From Ignisphaera sp. (GTDB lineage Archaea > Thermoproteota > Thermoprotei_A > Sulfolobales > Ignisphaeraceae): a stretch of DNA of 62,605 nucleotides. Positions within the stretch are counted from its first letter, which is position 1, and the number at the start of each line of letters is the position of its first letter. Positions 9,052 through 18,579 of this stretch are shown piece after piece. The notes under the pieces are model-generated. The model made no database searches. It saw only the letters and a list, made by a program, of their open reading frames with translations, and had not been told where the DNA came from. The stretch spans positions 1-62,605 of the forward strand of contig JAPWTX010000004.1 in the NCBI GenBank assembly GCA_028275825.1. Reading direction: 5' to 3'. The translations under genes were made by a program, and so were the position numbers.

Positions 9052-9210
9052 ATGAAAAGGTTGCGGTTGCCTAGCACTTGCCCAATAAACTTTGAGTTCT
9101 CGGTTGATAATATCGATTGCAAAGTGTGTAAATATTTTGATGTTTGCTTCAACATTTTTACAAAAGCTGAGAGGCTAAGTAAGAATATTGGCAGTAGAAA
9201 AGGTAAGTAA
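9052..9210 (+). CDS. 52-residue four-cysteine protein downstream of SmAP
   Basis: An ATG 10 bases after the SmAP stop opens a 52-codon frame. The product has four cysteines: one in the N-terminal STCPIN segment and three in DCKVCKYFDVC, giving a C-x2-C-x5-C cluster that could bind zinc or an iron-sulfur centre. It ends in a basic tail. The close spacing and cysteine pattern argue for a real gene, but its codons have not been scored and I do not recognise the family. It resembles the cysteine part of some small archaeal UPF proteins only loosely. Confidence 0.55.
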   Translation: MKRLRLPSTCPINFEFSVDNIDCKVCKYFDVCFNIFTKAERLSKNIGSRKGK

Positions 9211-9290
9211 TAAAAAATGTTTTAGCATCATTACTAATTCCTTTCCATGGTATGAATTAGTTCAGATCAAAGGTAAATATAAGAATATAA

Positions 9291-9299
9291 GTATATAAG
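9291..9299 (+). promoter_or_regulatory. TATA box of the SAM synthetase gene
   Basis: GTATATAAG sits 47-55 bases before the ATG at 9346. A strong ribosome binding site GGAGAGGGG follows at 9335-9343. Together they favour ATG 9346 over the upstream TTG at 9331. Confidence 0.65.
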
Positions 9300-9345
9300 C
9301 CGCAACATAAGTTAAAATGGCTAAAGATAGTTGTGGAGAGGGGTT

Positions 9346-10560
9346 ATGACAAATATTAGCGTGTCTGAGTACAGATGGGTAGGTGTTGAGAATCTTGATG
9401 TTGAAATTGTTGAGAGAAAGGGTGTTGGACATCCGGACTACATGGCCGATGGAATTGCTGAGGCTGTAAGTAGGGAACTAAGTAAGTATTACATTAAAAG
9501 GTTTAATACAATACTTCATCACAATGTGGATAAAGTTCTTATCGTTGGAGGACAAGCTCACCCCACATTTGGTGGAGGAGAGGTTCTGCAACCAATATAC
9601 ATAGTTGTATCAGGCAGAGCATCATCATATATTAAAACAAGAGATGGTTTAGAATTCATACCAATTGGAACTTTAGTACTAAAAGCTGCTAAGAATTGGA
9701 TTAGAGAAAACTTTAGATTTTTAGATCCCGAAGAACACGTGGTCGTAGATTATAAAATTGGGCATGGAAGTGTGGACCTAGTTAGTCTCTTTGAATTGGG
9801 TTTGAAGAGAGCTCCACTATCAAATGACACTAGTTTTGGCACTGGTTTTGCACCGCTATCTACTTTAGAAAGCACTGTATATGGTGTTGAGAAGTTTTTG
9901 AATTCAAAAGAATTGAAAAGTATATTGCCTGTTGTAGGTGAAGATGTAAAGGTTATGGGACTTAGGGTAGGTAAGAAGATTAGACTTACTATAGCCATAG
10001 CCATGGTATCCAGATTTGTTAGAGATAGAGATGAATATTTATCGCTTAAGGACGCTATAAAGGATAGAATACTTGATTATATGGCAAAGAGGGTTTCTGA
10101 TCATGATGTGGAGGTGTATATCAATGCAGCTGATAAGCCCGAGGAAGGCATATTCTATCTCACCGTAACGGGTACTTCTGCCGAACATGGAGATGATGGT
10201 GCTACAGGAAGAGGTAATAGAGCAAACGGACTTATAACACCGATGAGGCCTATGAGCTTAGAGGCCACGGCAGGTAAAAATCCTGTAAGCCATGTTGGTA
10301 AGTTGTACAATGTTATAGCAAATATCATTGCCAATAGAATTTATACTGAGGTTAAAGGCGTTAAGGAGGTTTATGTAAATGTATTAAGCCAAATTGGTAA
10401 GCCTATAAATGAGCCTCAAATCATTGATATAAAGATAGCGCCGCTGGAGAATCTTACATCTAACATGGTTAATGAGGCTAAATCTATAGCTGAAGAAACC
10501 ATTAATAAAGTCCATGAACTAACATATGATATTATAGAGAATAGAATTCAGCTCTTTTGA
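9346..10560 (+). CDS. mat: archaeal S-adenosylmethionine synthetase
   Basis: 404 residues, the usual size of the archaeal MAT family. Diagnostic blocks are [20 protein letters not shown] near the N-terminus, the [12 protein letters not shown] segment, and the phosphate-binding [18 protein letters not shown] region near 285. It makes SAM from ATP and methionine. In this window it supplies the many SAM-dependent enzymes present (Trm1, Trm5, TrmG10, fibrillarin, SPOUT, radical SAM), with AdoHcy hydrolase at 28 kb recycling the by-product. The 3' end overlaps the convergent DUF460 gene by 13 bases. Confidence 0.96.
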   Translation: MTNISVSEYRWVGVENLDVEIVERKGVGHPDYMADGIAEAVSRELSKYYIKRFNTILHHNVDKVLIVGGQAHPTFGGGEVLQPIYIVVSGRASSYIKTRDGLEFIPIGTLVLKAAKNWIRENFRFLDPEEHVVVDYKIGHGSVDLVSLFELGLKRAPLSNDTSFGTGFAPLSTLESTVYGVEKFLNSKELKSILPVVGEDVKVMGLRVGKKIRLTIAIAMVSRFVRDRDEYLSLKDAIKDRILDYMAKRVSDHDVEVYINAADKPEEGIFYLTVTGTSAEHGDDGATGRGNRANGLITPMRPMSLEATAGKNPVSHVGKLYNVIANIIANRIYTEVKGVKEVYVNVLSQIGKPINEPQIIDIKIAPLENLTSNMVNEAKSIAEETINKVHELTYDIIENRIQLF

Positions 10561-12554
10561 AGTAGCTCTTTATATAAATTCCTTCTGTAATCCTCAATTA
10601 TTTCCCTCATCCTCTTTAAGTTGATAGACTCCTTTTCGCGCTTCTTATGCATATACTCAATTAGTTCATGTAACGCTTTTGCCACGACGTCTACAACCTC
10701 ATTTTTATTGAATATTGCTATATCTTTGAATATTGCTAAGGGTTGAAGCTTTCCACATATAGTGCCAACTCCAAGCTCCAATAATTTGCTATTCATTTCC
10801 TCTGAACATTCACTTAATATCAGTATCAAAGGTCTTTCCATTTTTTTCAACTTATCTAATTCGATAAAATTTTTTAGTGTAAAGATGACGTTTGCTTCTC
10901 CTATGCGAACAGCTTCGTAGAATTCCATGTCCTTAGCCACAGGTATTAGAACTAGTTCTCCACTTGCAATACCTTTAAGAAATTCGCTTACATTTTCTCT
11001 CTCCTTAATATATTCCCTCAATTTATCTTCAAGTGTTGATATATATGTACGTAGTTGTTTGATCTGCTCCCTTAGTTCATTGATTGTTCTATCTCTTATA
11101 ACTTCAATATCAACTGTGTTTCTAAATTCAAATCTTCTCTCAAATTCTAGATCTTGAAGCCTGTCTTCCAACTCAGCTATACGTTTCTTTAAAAGCTCCC
11201 TCTCTTTAATTAATTCACTTAATTTCTCTTCCAATAACTTTACCTTATCATTATAGTCAATAGTGTTGGTAATGTTGCGAAGCAGGGTTGTTCCAGGAGT
11301 TGTATCTGTAGAGTAGTAAATGTTTTTCAAATGTTCTTCAATTGCATACTCTATGGCTTCATTAACTGTCTTTCCCTTTAATATCTGCAATTTAATGTCG
11401 TCTACATCTACATCTAAGCCTAGCTCACTAATCTTCCTCTCAACTTCAATAAGCTTTTTCTCAAATGCTTTGTATGCTCTTAGTGCAGCTGCTAATGCAT
11501 CTCTTTCATGTGTAGTTCTAATCTCTATTGTTAAACCTCTTTTAAGAATCCAGTTTATTAACTCTTCTTTATCTTCAACTGCCAAGCTTTTTTGTGGTGC
11601 ATATAGCTGTAATCCAAGTATGGATGCTATTTTCTTGACGCTATCAGGTGGGGGATTTTTATCTGTAGCAATGAGAATAGGCGTTCCTATTGCATACACT
11701 TTATTTATTATGGATAGTTTATCGAACTCCTTCGATGAAAATGTATAGCATTGCTTAAGCGAAAGATCTACTACTGCTATGCCTGTTTCTATGCCAGGAT
11801 CTATGCCTACTATAACGGGTTTTTTAGCCTGCTCCTTGTCAACAAATTGTACTGTTGTAAATTCAGGTTTTATAAGAATCCTTATATCGTTGCCATGAAA
11901 CGGCTTTACAAATCTCTTAACTGTTGTAATGTCTGCGTAAGCCACCAACACTGCACCTTCTAATCCCCCTCTACCCCTCTTAAGAATTATATCATAAAAT
12001 ATCTGAGCTTCGTCAAGCCTCTTTCTAATCTCCTTTACAGCCCTAAGTATAGCTGTCCTCATTCCACGGGCAAAGATGTTAGCCCTGCTTCCACCTGATC
12101 CTGGAGACCTAGCCCTAGACACTAAAATCTTGGTCTTAGTTCCCACACCTCTAACAATAGTGCCCACATTGTTAAGTGCAAGCACAGCACAAATGTATGC
12201 TGTTTGTAAAGGCTTTGGCTTTGAGCTTACACTTATCCCAACTTTTTCTGCTTGTTTCAGTAAATCTGCATATCTTCCATTTTCTAGCGTAACTTGGTAT
12301 ATTAGTGCATTTTGCGGAAAGAGCTCAAAAATTTTACCTAGATACTTCTTTGTAGGTGCAAGCTCAAAGATGTTATCTATCCCTATCTTATCAACCTTAA
12401 ACTCCCATGCTATTCTAATAAGACCCTTCAGAGGAACTTCAATAGATTCATAAAGAACGTCTAGGTTTTCATTAATTATTACAGTTGCATAAAGTGGTGG
12501 ATTGGATTGTGAAAGTGGGCTTCCCTTAACTATATCTATACCCATTACCTTCAT
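10548..12554 (-). CDS. DUF460 (COG2433) RNase H-fold protein with coiled coil
   Basis: 668 residues. The N-terminal half opens MKVMGIDIVKGSP, then contains an RNase H-like core (PVIVGIDPGIETGIAVVDL near 245-265 and an acidic HERDALAAALRAY helix near 355). Residues 430-530 are a long coiled coil. This order matches the archaeal DUF460 family, predicted nucleases of unknown role. Asp residues in GIDPG and RDALAAA are candidate metal ligands. Its 5' end is 13 bases downstream of the rio2 stop on the same strand, so they form a transcription unit. Confidence 0.85.
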   Translation of the reverse strand: MKVMGIDIVKGSPLSQSNPPLYATVIINENLDVLYESIEVPLKGLIRIAWEFKVDKIGIDNIFELAPTKKYLGKIFELFPQNALIYQVTLENGRYADLLKQAEKVGISVSSKPKPLQTAYICAVLALNNVGTIVRGVGTKTKILVSRARSPGSGGSRANIFARGMRTAILRAVKEIRKRLDEAQIFYDIILKRGRGGLEGAVLVAYADITTVKRFVKPFHGNDIRILIKPEFTTVQFVDKEQAKKPVIVGIDPGIETGIAVVDLSLKQCYTFSSKEFDKLSIINKVYAIGTPILIATDKNPPPDSVKKIASILGLQLYAPQKSLAVEDKEELINWILKRGLTIEIRTTHERDALAAALRAYKAFEKKLIEVERKISELGLDVDVDDIKLQILKGKTVNEAIEYAIEEHLKNIYYSTDTTPGTTLLRNITNTIDYNDKVKLLEEKLSELIKERELLKKRIAELEDRLQDLEFERRFEFRNTVDIEVIRDRTINELREQIKQLRTYISTLEDKLREYIKERENVSEFLKGIASGELVLIPVAKDMEFYEAVRIGEANVIFTLKNFIELDKLKKMERPLILILSECSEEMNSKLLELGVGTICGKLQPLAIFKDIAIFNKNEVVDVVAKALHELIEYMHKKREKESINLKRMREIIEDYRRNLYKELLQKS

Positions 12555-12567
12555 AATATCACTATAC

Positions 12568-13551
12568 TTAGCTTGAAGTACTCTTTCCCTCTACTATGTA
12601 TTTTATAACTTCATTTAAATCCTTATCTACTCTAAATTTTCTTCTGAAAAATTTCAAAACGTTTTCAACATCTCTCCTGAGAACTTCGTATGCCTTGGGC
12701 TCTGCTGTTGAAACATATTGAGGCCAGTCTATTATGTAGCTCTTCATGTCCTCTAAATCTATCACAACATTGTACTCACTAAGATCGCCATGAACAATGT
12801 TTGCCTTGATATAAGCCTCTTTAATGATGTCTATTATTTGTTGCAATATTTCTTCAGGATTATCAAACTGTGTTACAGCATACAAGTCTCTCCCAGGTAT
12901 ATACTCTATAACGACCGCATGCAGAGCCCCTCCATAAAGTTTTGGAACACCGTCCACAGAGTGCTTATTTAGTATTGTTAGTGCTTCTCTTTCCCTCCTA
13001 CCAGATACTATGCTCTTCACTAGCCATGTTACACCTCCAACATCATTACCATAACTCCTCATCTTACTTATATTTCTAAAGCTTTTCCAAATTCTATAAA
13101 ACTTTACAACTACGATACTATCATCTTCAGAAATGCCAATATATAACTTGCTTTCTTTGCCAGTTCCAATTTCGTCTCCTATTGCTTTAATAACATCTTT
13201 TGTCACTAACCTATGGAGAGCGGCACAGTCTAAACCTAGAAAACGTAATTTATATGCCTCTGTAATTGGATGGCGCTCTATCAACTTCATCTTAGCAAGC
13301 TTTTTGACTCGTGCTACAATTTCCTTTTCTGTAAACCTTTTTTTAAAATGTTTAACGATAACTTCTAATGGTATGTACTCAAACTTCTTTAAATTAGAAA
13401 TAAAGTGTTCTAATAATTGAAAATCATCATTAGTAAGCTTCTTGTATACTGTACCAATACTCGTGTTGTCAACACCCCGTATTGTATTATTGTCCGTGGC
13501 GGCCGCGTTTCTCTTCATCTTTTGATCAAGAGCGCGGGACTCTTCATCCAT
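12568..13551 (-). CDS. rio2: Rio2-type atypical protein kinase
   Basis: 327 residues. An N-terminal winged helix (about 35-110) precedes the kinase domain. The nucleotide loop is EIGTGKESKLYIG, the catalytic loop is VHGDLSEYNVV and the metal-binding motif is IIDWPQ. Rio2 acts as an ATPase switch in late maturation of the small ribosomal subunit. The first 30 residues are polar and unlike the conserved start, so a downstream ATG (residue 12) is also possible. It shares a divergent promoter region with the 13614 gene. Confidence 0.94.
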   Translation of the reverse strand: MDEESRALDQKMKRNAAATDNNTIRGVDNTSIGTVYKKLTNDDFQLLEHFISNLKKFEYIPLEVIVKHFKKRFTEKEIVARVKKLAKMKLIERHPITEAYKLRFLGLDCAALHRLVTKDVIKAIGDEIGTGKESKLYIGISEDDSIVVVKFYRIWKSFRNISKMRSYGNDVGGVTWLVKSIVSGRREREALTILNKHSVDGVPKLYGGALHAVVIEYIPGRDLYAVTQFDNPEEILQQIIDIIKEAYIKANIVHGDLSEYNVVIDLEDMKSYIIDWPQYVSTAEPKAYEVLRRDVENVLKFFRRKFRVDKDLNEVIKYIVEGKSTSS

Positions 13552-13613
13552 AAATTAACAGTAGTGTAACAAATTTTAAATTTGTTAAGAAAATTATAAG
13601 CTAAGGGTTTCCT

Positions 13614-14084
13614 ATGGTTATGAAGCTTAGAAATCCCCCGAGAATAAAAGTCTTAGAGGCTCTTGGCTGTATAGCTGACAGAAGGATAATTATTTTGGAT
13701 GATAACCGCGCTAAGGTAGTTTCATCAGATGGTAGTAGAGAATATCATGTTTACGTGGATCTACAGAGAAGCGCTGTTTATAGTGATGATAATGGAACTA
13801 AACTTAGAGGTTATGTGGGTTACCCTATAATAGCCTTCCTCATGATTAAAGGGGTGTTGCCATATGATGAAATTTTAGCTAAAGCACTTACAGGAATACC
13901 ATGGAAAAAGCTTAATGAAGAATACAAGAGTTATTCTGTTGTTGAAACTATGGTTAAGAATACTATAAAACAACGTGGTGCAGATCTCAAGCTTTTAGAT
14001 CCTTTTGTCAATAATGTAATGATGCGATTATCAAAACTTTCACTAATCTATGATCCATCACTAGAAAAAGTTGTTCATAGTTAA
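13614..14084 (+). CDS. conserved crenarchaeal protein of unknown function
   Basis: 156 residues with a basic opening (MVMKLRNPPRIKVLEALGCIADRRI) and a compact alpha-beta composition. There is no signal peptide, helix bundle or recognisable catalytic motif. I recall similar crenarchaeal proteins near Rio2 but know no function. ATG 13614 and ATG 13620 are both possible starts; neither has a clear ribosome binding site, which fits leaderless transcription from the 62-base divergent gap. Confidence 0.7.
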   Translation: MVMKLRNPPRIKVLEALGCIADRRIIILDDNRAKVVSSDGSREYHVYVDLQRSAVYSDDNGTKLRGYVGYPIIAFLMIKGVLPYDEILAKALTGIPWKKLNEEYKSYSVVETMVKNTIKQRGADLKLLDPFVNNVMMRLSKLSLIYDPSLEKVVHS

Positions 14085-14155
14085 AGGCAAAAACCTAGAA
14101 TGCTTTATCTTTTGAAGGTTATACCAGCATCCAAATAATAAAATTCATTATAGCT

Positions 14156-14380
14156 TCATGTTTTAGAGGCTGTTGTAAGACTTTGTGACTTGGTCTTTCT
14201 AGGCACAGATGATGGTGGAATTACTGTAGGTACAGGAAGTCCTTGGGCTTTTCTCTGTCTAATCCAATACTCACGTCTATTTCTTATTCTGGGTGTGAGA
14301 TTTCTCTTTGGCTTAGGAGATATTTTTGGTGTTTGGCTTCTCACTTTCCCTGCTTTTGTCAGTGAACCGTGTGATGGCAT
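14156..14380 (-). CDS. rps30e: ribosomal protein S30e
   Basis: 74 residues starting [20 protein letters not shown], which is the S30e signature, followed by the basic RIRNRREYW block. S30e is a small-subunit protein shared by archaea and eukaryotes. Archaeal versions I remember are about 50-60 residues, so the C-terminal Pro/Ser/Thr-rich tail (about 47-74) is an extension. A GGTGATGATATATG context gives a clear ribosome binding site. It is divergent from nop5. Confidence 0.93.
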   Translation of the reverse strand: MPSHGSLTKAGKVRSQTPKISPKPKRNLTPRIRNRREYWIRQRKAQGLPVPTVIPPSSVPRKTKSQSLTTASKT

Positions 14381-14493
14381 ATATCATCACCTTAGTATTT
14401 AGAGTTTTATTCTTGCTTACCAAAGTTTTTAGCTGCTGAGTCTTATAAAGCTTTTCTATAATGCTTATATGATCTTCAGCAACTTTATAATTA

Positions 14494-14504
14494 ACTTATA
14501 TATT
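14494..14504 (+). promoter_or_regulatory. TATA box upstream of nop5-flpA
   Basis: ACTTATATATT lies about 41-51 bases before the nop5 ATG, placing the expected transcript start near 14528. It probably drives both nop5 and the fibrillarin gene. Confidence 0.55.
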
Positions 14505-14544
14505 TCTCTGTAGGATATGATACCTGCTGATATGGTGAAAAGTG

Positions 14545-15768
14545 ATGAGTGAGAGAATATATGTTGTGGATACTCCTATAGGCATTTTCGCGGTGCACGA
14601 ATCAGGTGATATAATTGACAAAGTATTGTACCCTAAGGATTTAGGTAAGGTTATTGAAGAACTATTGCTGCTAAGTGAAAATAAGGAGTGCAATTCATTG
14701 CTTCAGCTATTGGAGTCCTTAAAGAATAAGATGAATTTAAGTACCATAACATTGGTGTTTGAAGACTCAGAGTTATCAAGAAGGATAAGTGAGAGGGGTT
14801 TTAATGCTACTGCTGAAGCTGGGAACATTATTGCTAAGAGAATGCGCAAGGAACTGCCATTACTAGCAGTTAAGCTGGGGCTTTTTGGATCTGAAGATGA
14901 GTATAGGGAATTCATTCATACAATGTCACTAGAACTTACCAGGAGGAAGCTTAGGAAGTTTGCTCAGAAAAGAGACCTGCTAGCTGTTCAAGCAATAAGA
15001 GCTATAGATGACATAGACAAAACACTGAATCTACTTGTTGCAAGGCTAAGAGAGTGGTATAGTATCCATTTCCCAGAATTAGACGACCTTGCCAAGGAGC
15101 ATGAAGAGTACTTAAAGGTGGTAGCTGAATTAGGGTTTAGAGATAATATAACTGTTGAAGCACTTACAAAGCTTGGTTTTAGTGAGGGAAGGGCTAAGAG
15201 AATAATGGAGGCAGCTAAAAAGAGTATAGGAGCGGAGCTTTCAGAAATGGACTTATCCATGGTGCAAACTGTTGCAAACATATGGCTTGAGTTGCTTGAG
15301 CTAAGGCAGAAACTTACAGATTATATAACGCAAGTTATGAAAGAAGTAGCGCCAAATTTGTCAGCACTTGTAGGACCGTTACTAGGTGCAAGGCTTTTGA
15401 GCCTTGCAGGTAGTTTAGAAGAACTTGCAAAGCTACCTGCAAGCACAGTTCAAGTTCTTGGAGCTGAGAAAGCGCTATTCAGAGCTCTGCGAACAGGTGG
15501 AAGACCGCCAAAGCATGGTGTTATATTTCAGTTTCCAGAGATTAGGAAGGCGCCAAAGTGGCAGAGAGGCAAGATAGCTAGGGCACTAGCAACAAAGCTA
15601 AGCATAGCAGCAAGAATAGATTACTTCACAGGTAGATATGTAGGTGACGAGCTTAAGCAAAAGTTAATTGAGAGGATTGAGGAGATAAAGAAGCTCTATC
15701 CAAAGCCGCCAAAGAAGGAAGTGAAGAAAGAAGAAAGACACAGACCTAGAAAAGAGAGAAGGCAATAA
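14545..15768 (+). CDS. nop5: Nop5 (Nop56/58), C/D-box RNP core protein
   Basis: 407 residues. The N-terminal fibrillarin-binding domain, the coiled coil (about 115-250) and the C-terminal NOP domain are all present; the last contains the conserved ALVGPLLGARLLSLAGSLEE block and the GGRPPKHGVIFQ segment. It ends in a Lys/Arg-rich tail. Nop5 bridges two C/D-box RNA-L7Ae units and fibrillarin for 2'-O-methylation. GTG 14542 is also open, but ATG 14545 after GGTGAAAAGTG fits better. Fibrillarin follows in 44 bases, and two candidate C/D-box RNAs are at 44.4 and 50.9 kb. Confidence 0.96.
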   Translation: MSERIYVVDTPIGIFAVHESGDIIDKVLYPKDLGKVIEELLLLSENKECNSLLQLLESLKNKMNLSTITLVFEDSELSRRISERGFNATAEAGNIIAKRMRKELPLLAVKLGLFGSEDEYREFIHTMSLELTRRKLRKFAQKRDLLAVQAIRAIDDIDKTLNLLVARLREWYSIHFPELDDLAKEHEEYLKVVAELGFRDNITVEALTKLGFSEGRAKRIMEAAKKSIGAELSEMDLSMVQTVANIWLELLELRQKLTDYITQVMKEVAPNLSALVGPLLGARLLSLAGSLEELAKLPASTVQVLGAEKALFRALRTGGRPPKHGVIFQFPEIRKAPKWQRGKIARALATKLSIAARIDYFTGRYVGDELKQKLIERIEEIKKLYPKPPKKEVKKEERHRPRKERRQ

Positions 15769-15812
15769 AAATTTAAGTCTTGATCGTATAAAATGAATAT
15801 GGTGCAGTGTAA

Positions 15813-16520
15813 ATGTCGCACTTATTGCCTGTAAATATATATGAACATCAAAAGTATCACAATGTATATGTTGTAGAACTTGAGGATGGTAGCAGTAGAC
15901 TTGCAACAAAGAACCTTGTGCCAGGGAAGAAGGTATATGGAGAGCACTTATTTAAATGGAAAGATGAGGAGTATAGGGAGTGGAACGCATATAGAAGCAA
16001 GCTGGCAGGGGCCCTCATTAAAGGATTAAAAGAGTTGCCCATAAAAGAGGGGCAGAAAATCCTATACCTAGGTGCAGGCTCCGGTACTACAGCAAGTCAC
16101 ATATCAGATCTGATAGGACGTAAAGGTATGATATATGCTGTTGAATTTGCTCCACGAGTAATGAGAGAACTCATTGTGGTGGCTGATGACAGACCTAACA
16201 TTGTGCCAATATTAGAAGATGCTAGGTTTCCAACTAGGTACAGGGTTATGGTGGAAGAAGTTGAAGGCATTTATGCTGATGTTGCACAACCTGAACAGGC
16301 AAGTATTGTTGCAGATAATGCTGATACGTTTTTGAAGAGCAGTGGATGGCTTTTGCTGGCGATAAAAGCTAGGAGCATAGATGTCACAGCAGAGCCTAGT
16401 GAGGTTTATAGAAGGGAGATAGATACATTAATTAATAGAGGGTTTGAAATAGTTGATGTTGTACATCTAGAGCCTTTTGATAAAGATCATGCAATGGTTT
16501 ACGCGATATATAAGAAGTAG
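15813..16520 (+). CDS. flpA: fibrillarin, 2'-O-methyltransferase
   Basis: 235 residues. The SAM site is LGAGSGTTASH (about 85-95), followed by an acidic EFAPRVMRE strand and the YADVAQPEQ block with the catalytic Asp. This is the methyltransferase of archaeal C/D-box RNPs and works with Nop5 encoded immediately upstream. The length and the N-terminal beta domain are typical. Confidence 0.97.
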   Translation: MSHLLPVNIYEHQKYHNVYVVELEDGSSRLATKNLVPGKKVYGEHLFKWKDEEYREWNAYRSKLAGALIKGLKELPIKEGQKILYLGAGSGTTASHISDLIGRKGMIYAVEFAPRVMRELIVVADDRPNIVPILEDARFPTRYRVMVEEVEGIYADVAQPEQASIVADNADTFLKSSGWLLLAIKARSIDVTAEPSEVYRREIDTLINRGFEIVDVVHLEPFDKDHAMVYAIYKK

Positions 16521-16590
16521 CCTCATAAGAGGGTTACGAGGAACATAACATTTTTAATTTCCTTAGTAGAATAATAGTTAGGGTATTTCT

Positions 16591-17592
16591 GTGTCGAGCA
16601 AGCCCAGTACAGATGATAAGTCAGATAATGAGCTTATGGATGAATTGGTCAGGGGTAGGGGTATTAAGGTACTTCATGGCATAATGTATCCTCCTGAAGA
16701 AAGAGCTGTGGATTATGTTGTGGAATACATGAATAAGAAGGCTTTAGTAAAGTTCTTTAAGTCACTCTCTTCAAGAAGTAAATTGTATCAGGAGCTCAAG
16801 AAGCTATCAGAAGAGCTTAAAGTAAGTTCTCTAATAATCGCAGATAGATTTAATGACAGGGAGCTACTACATGACATTATATACATTAGGAATCGTATAG
16901 GCATAGTATCGAGAATTACATTAAAACGTTATATCAATAATGAAAAGGTGTTTATATATGAATTCAATGGAATGTTCTATATAAAGATAGATAACAAGAA
17001 ACTAAAGGAGTTAAGAGAGAAGAAGAGGTATAGAACACATGAATTAGCTAACATGATCGGAATTTCTGCAAAAACGTTGAGAGAGTATGAAGAAGGAAAC
17101 ATAGATATGAGTATAGAAAAAGCGTACAGATTTCTAGAAGTTCTAGGAAGAGAATTCGAAGATGTGGTGAGAGAGATTGATATATTTAGCGATAGGATTA
17201 TTCAAAGAGATAAGGAGCGCGAAACCTCGATGCCTAGAAAGATGTATAGGAAGGTTGATGTCGATAAGCGCTATAAAATCGCTGAAAAATTAAAGGAATA
17301 TGGCTTAGATGTGACTCTGTACAACGCAATTCCATCAGATGCTATCTTAAGTAGTAGACAGCCAAGGTTTTTCATATCTTATCTAGGTAAAAATTTAAAT
17401 AGTTATGAAATAGAGGTGAAATGTAGAGAGAATTACATGTTTGCAAAAATATTTGAGGGAAATCCTATAGTTATAGCTGATGAAGATGTGGATCGAGCGG
17501 TATTAAGTCAAGCTGAAGAGTATGGAATTACTAAGAAGATTACTGATCTGGAAGAGCTGGCTAAGGAGATTATCGAAGAGTTTAGGAGATGA
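16591..17592 (+). CDS. COG1395-type archaeal HTH transcriptional regulator
   Basis: 333 residues from a GTG start. A central Xre-type helix-turn-helix (about 137-190; KLKELREKKRYRTHELANMI, then GISAKTLREYEEG) lies between an N-terminal alpha-beta domain and a C-terminal alpha-beta domain (about 225-333). This layout matches the archaeal putative HTH regulators of COG1395. The regulated genes are unknown. THEP1 starts 3 bases after its stop, indicating co-transcription. Confidence 0.88.
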   Translation: MSSKPSTDDKSDNELMDELVRGRGIKVLHGIMYPPEERAVDYVVEYMNKKALVKFFKSLSSRSKLYQELKKLSEELKVSSLIIADRFNDRELLHDIIYIRNRIGIVSRITLKRYINNEKVFIYEFNGMFYIKIDNKKLKELREKKRYRTHELANMIGISAKTLREYEEGNIDMSIEKAYRFLEVLGREFEDVVREIDIFSDRIIQRDKERETSMPRKMYRKVDVDKRYKIAEKLKEYGLDVTLYNAIPSDAILSSRQPRFFISYLGKNLNSYEIEVKCRENYMFAKIFEGNPIVIADEDVDRAVLSQAEEYGITKKITDLEELAKEIIEEFRR

Positions 17593-17595
17593 CGT

Positions 17596-18165
17596 GTGAT
17601 TGCCTTAGCAATAACAGGTGATCCAGGAGTAGGCAAAACAACGCTGTTAATGAAAATAGTAGAGTTTATGAGATCAAGGAGTATATATGTTTATGGCTTT
17701 TATTGTCCAGAGGTCAGGGAGATAGGGAAAAGGATAGGTTTTAAAATAGTTGACATAGCCAGAGGTACACAAGGATGGCTTGCTGTCATTCCTGAGAAAG
17801 CAATTGAACTAGGTTACGATATAAATAACATGAAGAGAGTTGGAAAGTATGTTACGATAGAAGGAGAGGCAGAGAGAATAGGAAGAGAATCATTAATACG
17901 ACAACAGAAAGGGGTATTAGTAATAGATGAAATAGGCCCTATGGAGCTATCTATAGCAGGCTTACGCAAAGCTATTATTCAAGCACTTTATGAGGCTACC
18001 GACATCCTAGTTGCTATCCATAGAAATATGAAAGATTTTGAAATTATTAACGCATTGAATAAAAAAGGTGTCCAGATATTGACGCTAACTAAGTTAAATA
18101 GAAATAGAATTTATGAAGAGGTTTTGAATAAGGTAAAGAGTGAAATACTAGCGACAAAGAACTGA
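17596..18165 (+). CDS. THEP1-type nucleoside triphosphatase
   Basis: 189 residues from GTG. Walker A is GDPGVGKT (8-15), Walker B is VLVIDEIGPMEL (about 108-119), and a C-terminal Asn/Lys-containing TKLNRNR follows. This is the archaeal NTPase (THEP1, COG1618) family, which hydrolyses ATP and GTP in vitro and whose physiological role is unsettled. It is coupled to the upstream HTH regulator. The structured element (copy A) lies downstream on the other strand. Confidence 0.92.
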   Translation: MIALAITGDPGVGKTTLLMKIVEFMRSRSIYVYGFYCPEVREIGKRIGFKIVDIARGTQGWLAVIPEKAIELGYDINNMKRVGKYVTIEGEAERIGRESLIRQQKGVLVIDEIGPMELSIAGLRKAIIQALYEATDILVAIHRNMKDFEIINALNKKGVQILTLTKLNRNRIYEEVLNKVKSEILATKN

Positions 18166-18216
18166 AATACTTTCACATGTAACAGTCATAACAATGCACA
18201 AAAGAGTGCAAATGCT

Positions 18217-18457
18217 ATTTGTCCTTAGATGCCCATCATTTCATGCTTATTTGTCGCATCTAGGGGCTTTCACCTTGCCCACCTCTTCATAAATAGCACA
18301 GTTACCTCTAGAGAGGGTTCAATGAGCATTGAGACTAGCGGCACAAGTCCTTGAGAGTTGTTATACTGATTTATCAGGGCACAGCTCTTCATCAGCATAG
18401 ATATATAAAACCATAGGTCATAAACCCAGCTTCTAGTCATTAACACTGAAACAGTCT
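18217..18457 (-). ncRNA. structured non-coding element, copy A
   Basis: Read on the minus strand it starts with a GACTGTTTCAGTG block, a TATA-like GGTTTATGAC block, then a hairpin-rich body ending with the family 3' module: GGTGGGCAAGGTGAAAGCCCC, a long hairpin with arms near CCCTAGATGC and GCATCTAAGG, and ACAAAT. It aligns by eye with copies B, C and D over most of its length. It fills the 414-base gap between THEP1 and trm1. Whether it is an RNA gene or a miniature element is not settled by sequence alone. Confidence 0.6.
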
Positions 18458-18579
18458 CATATTTTTAATAAATAGGTTGCTCTGATAATAATAACAATGT
18501 AATTCTATACTTTATTTATACGCTCTAGTTTTAAACGTTATGAAATGATTTAATACCAATTACTGCATAAGGTGATGTC

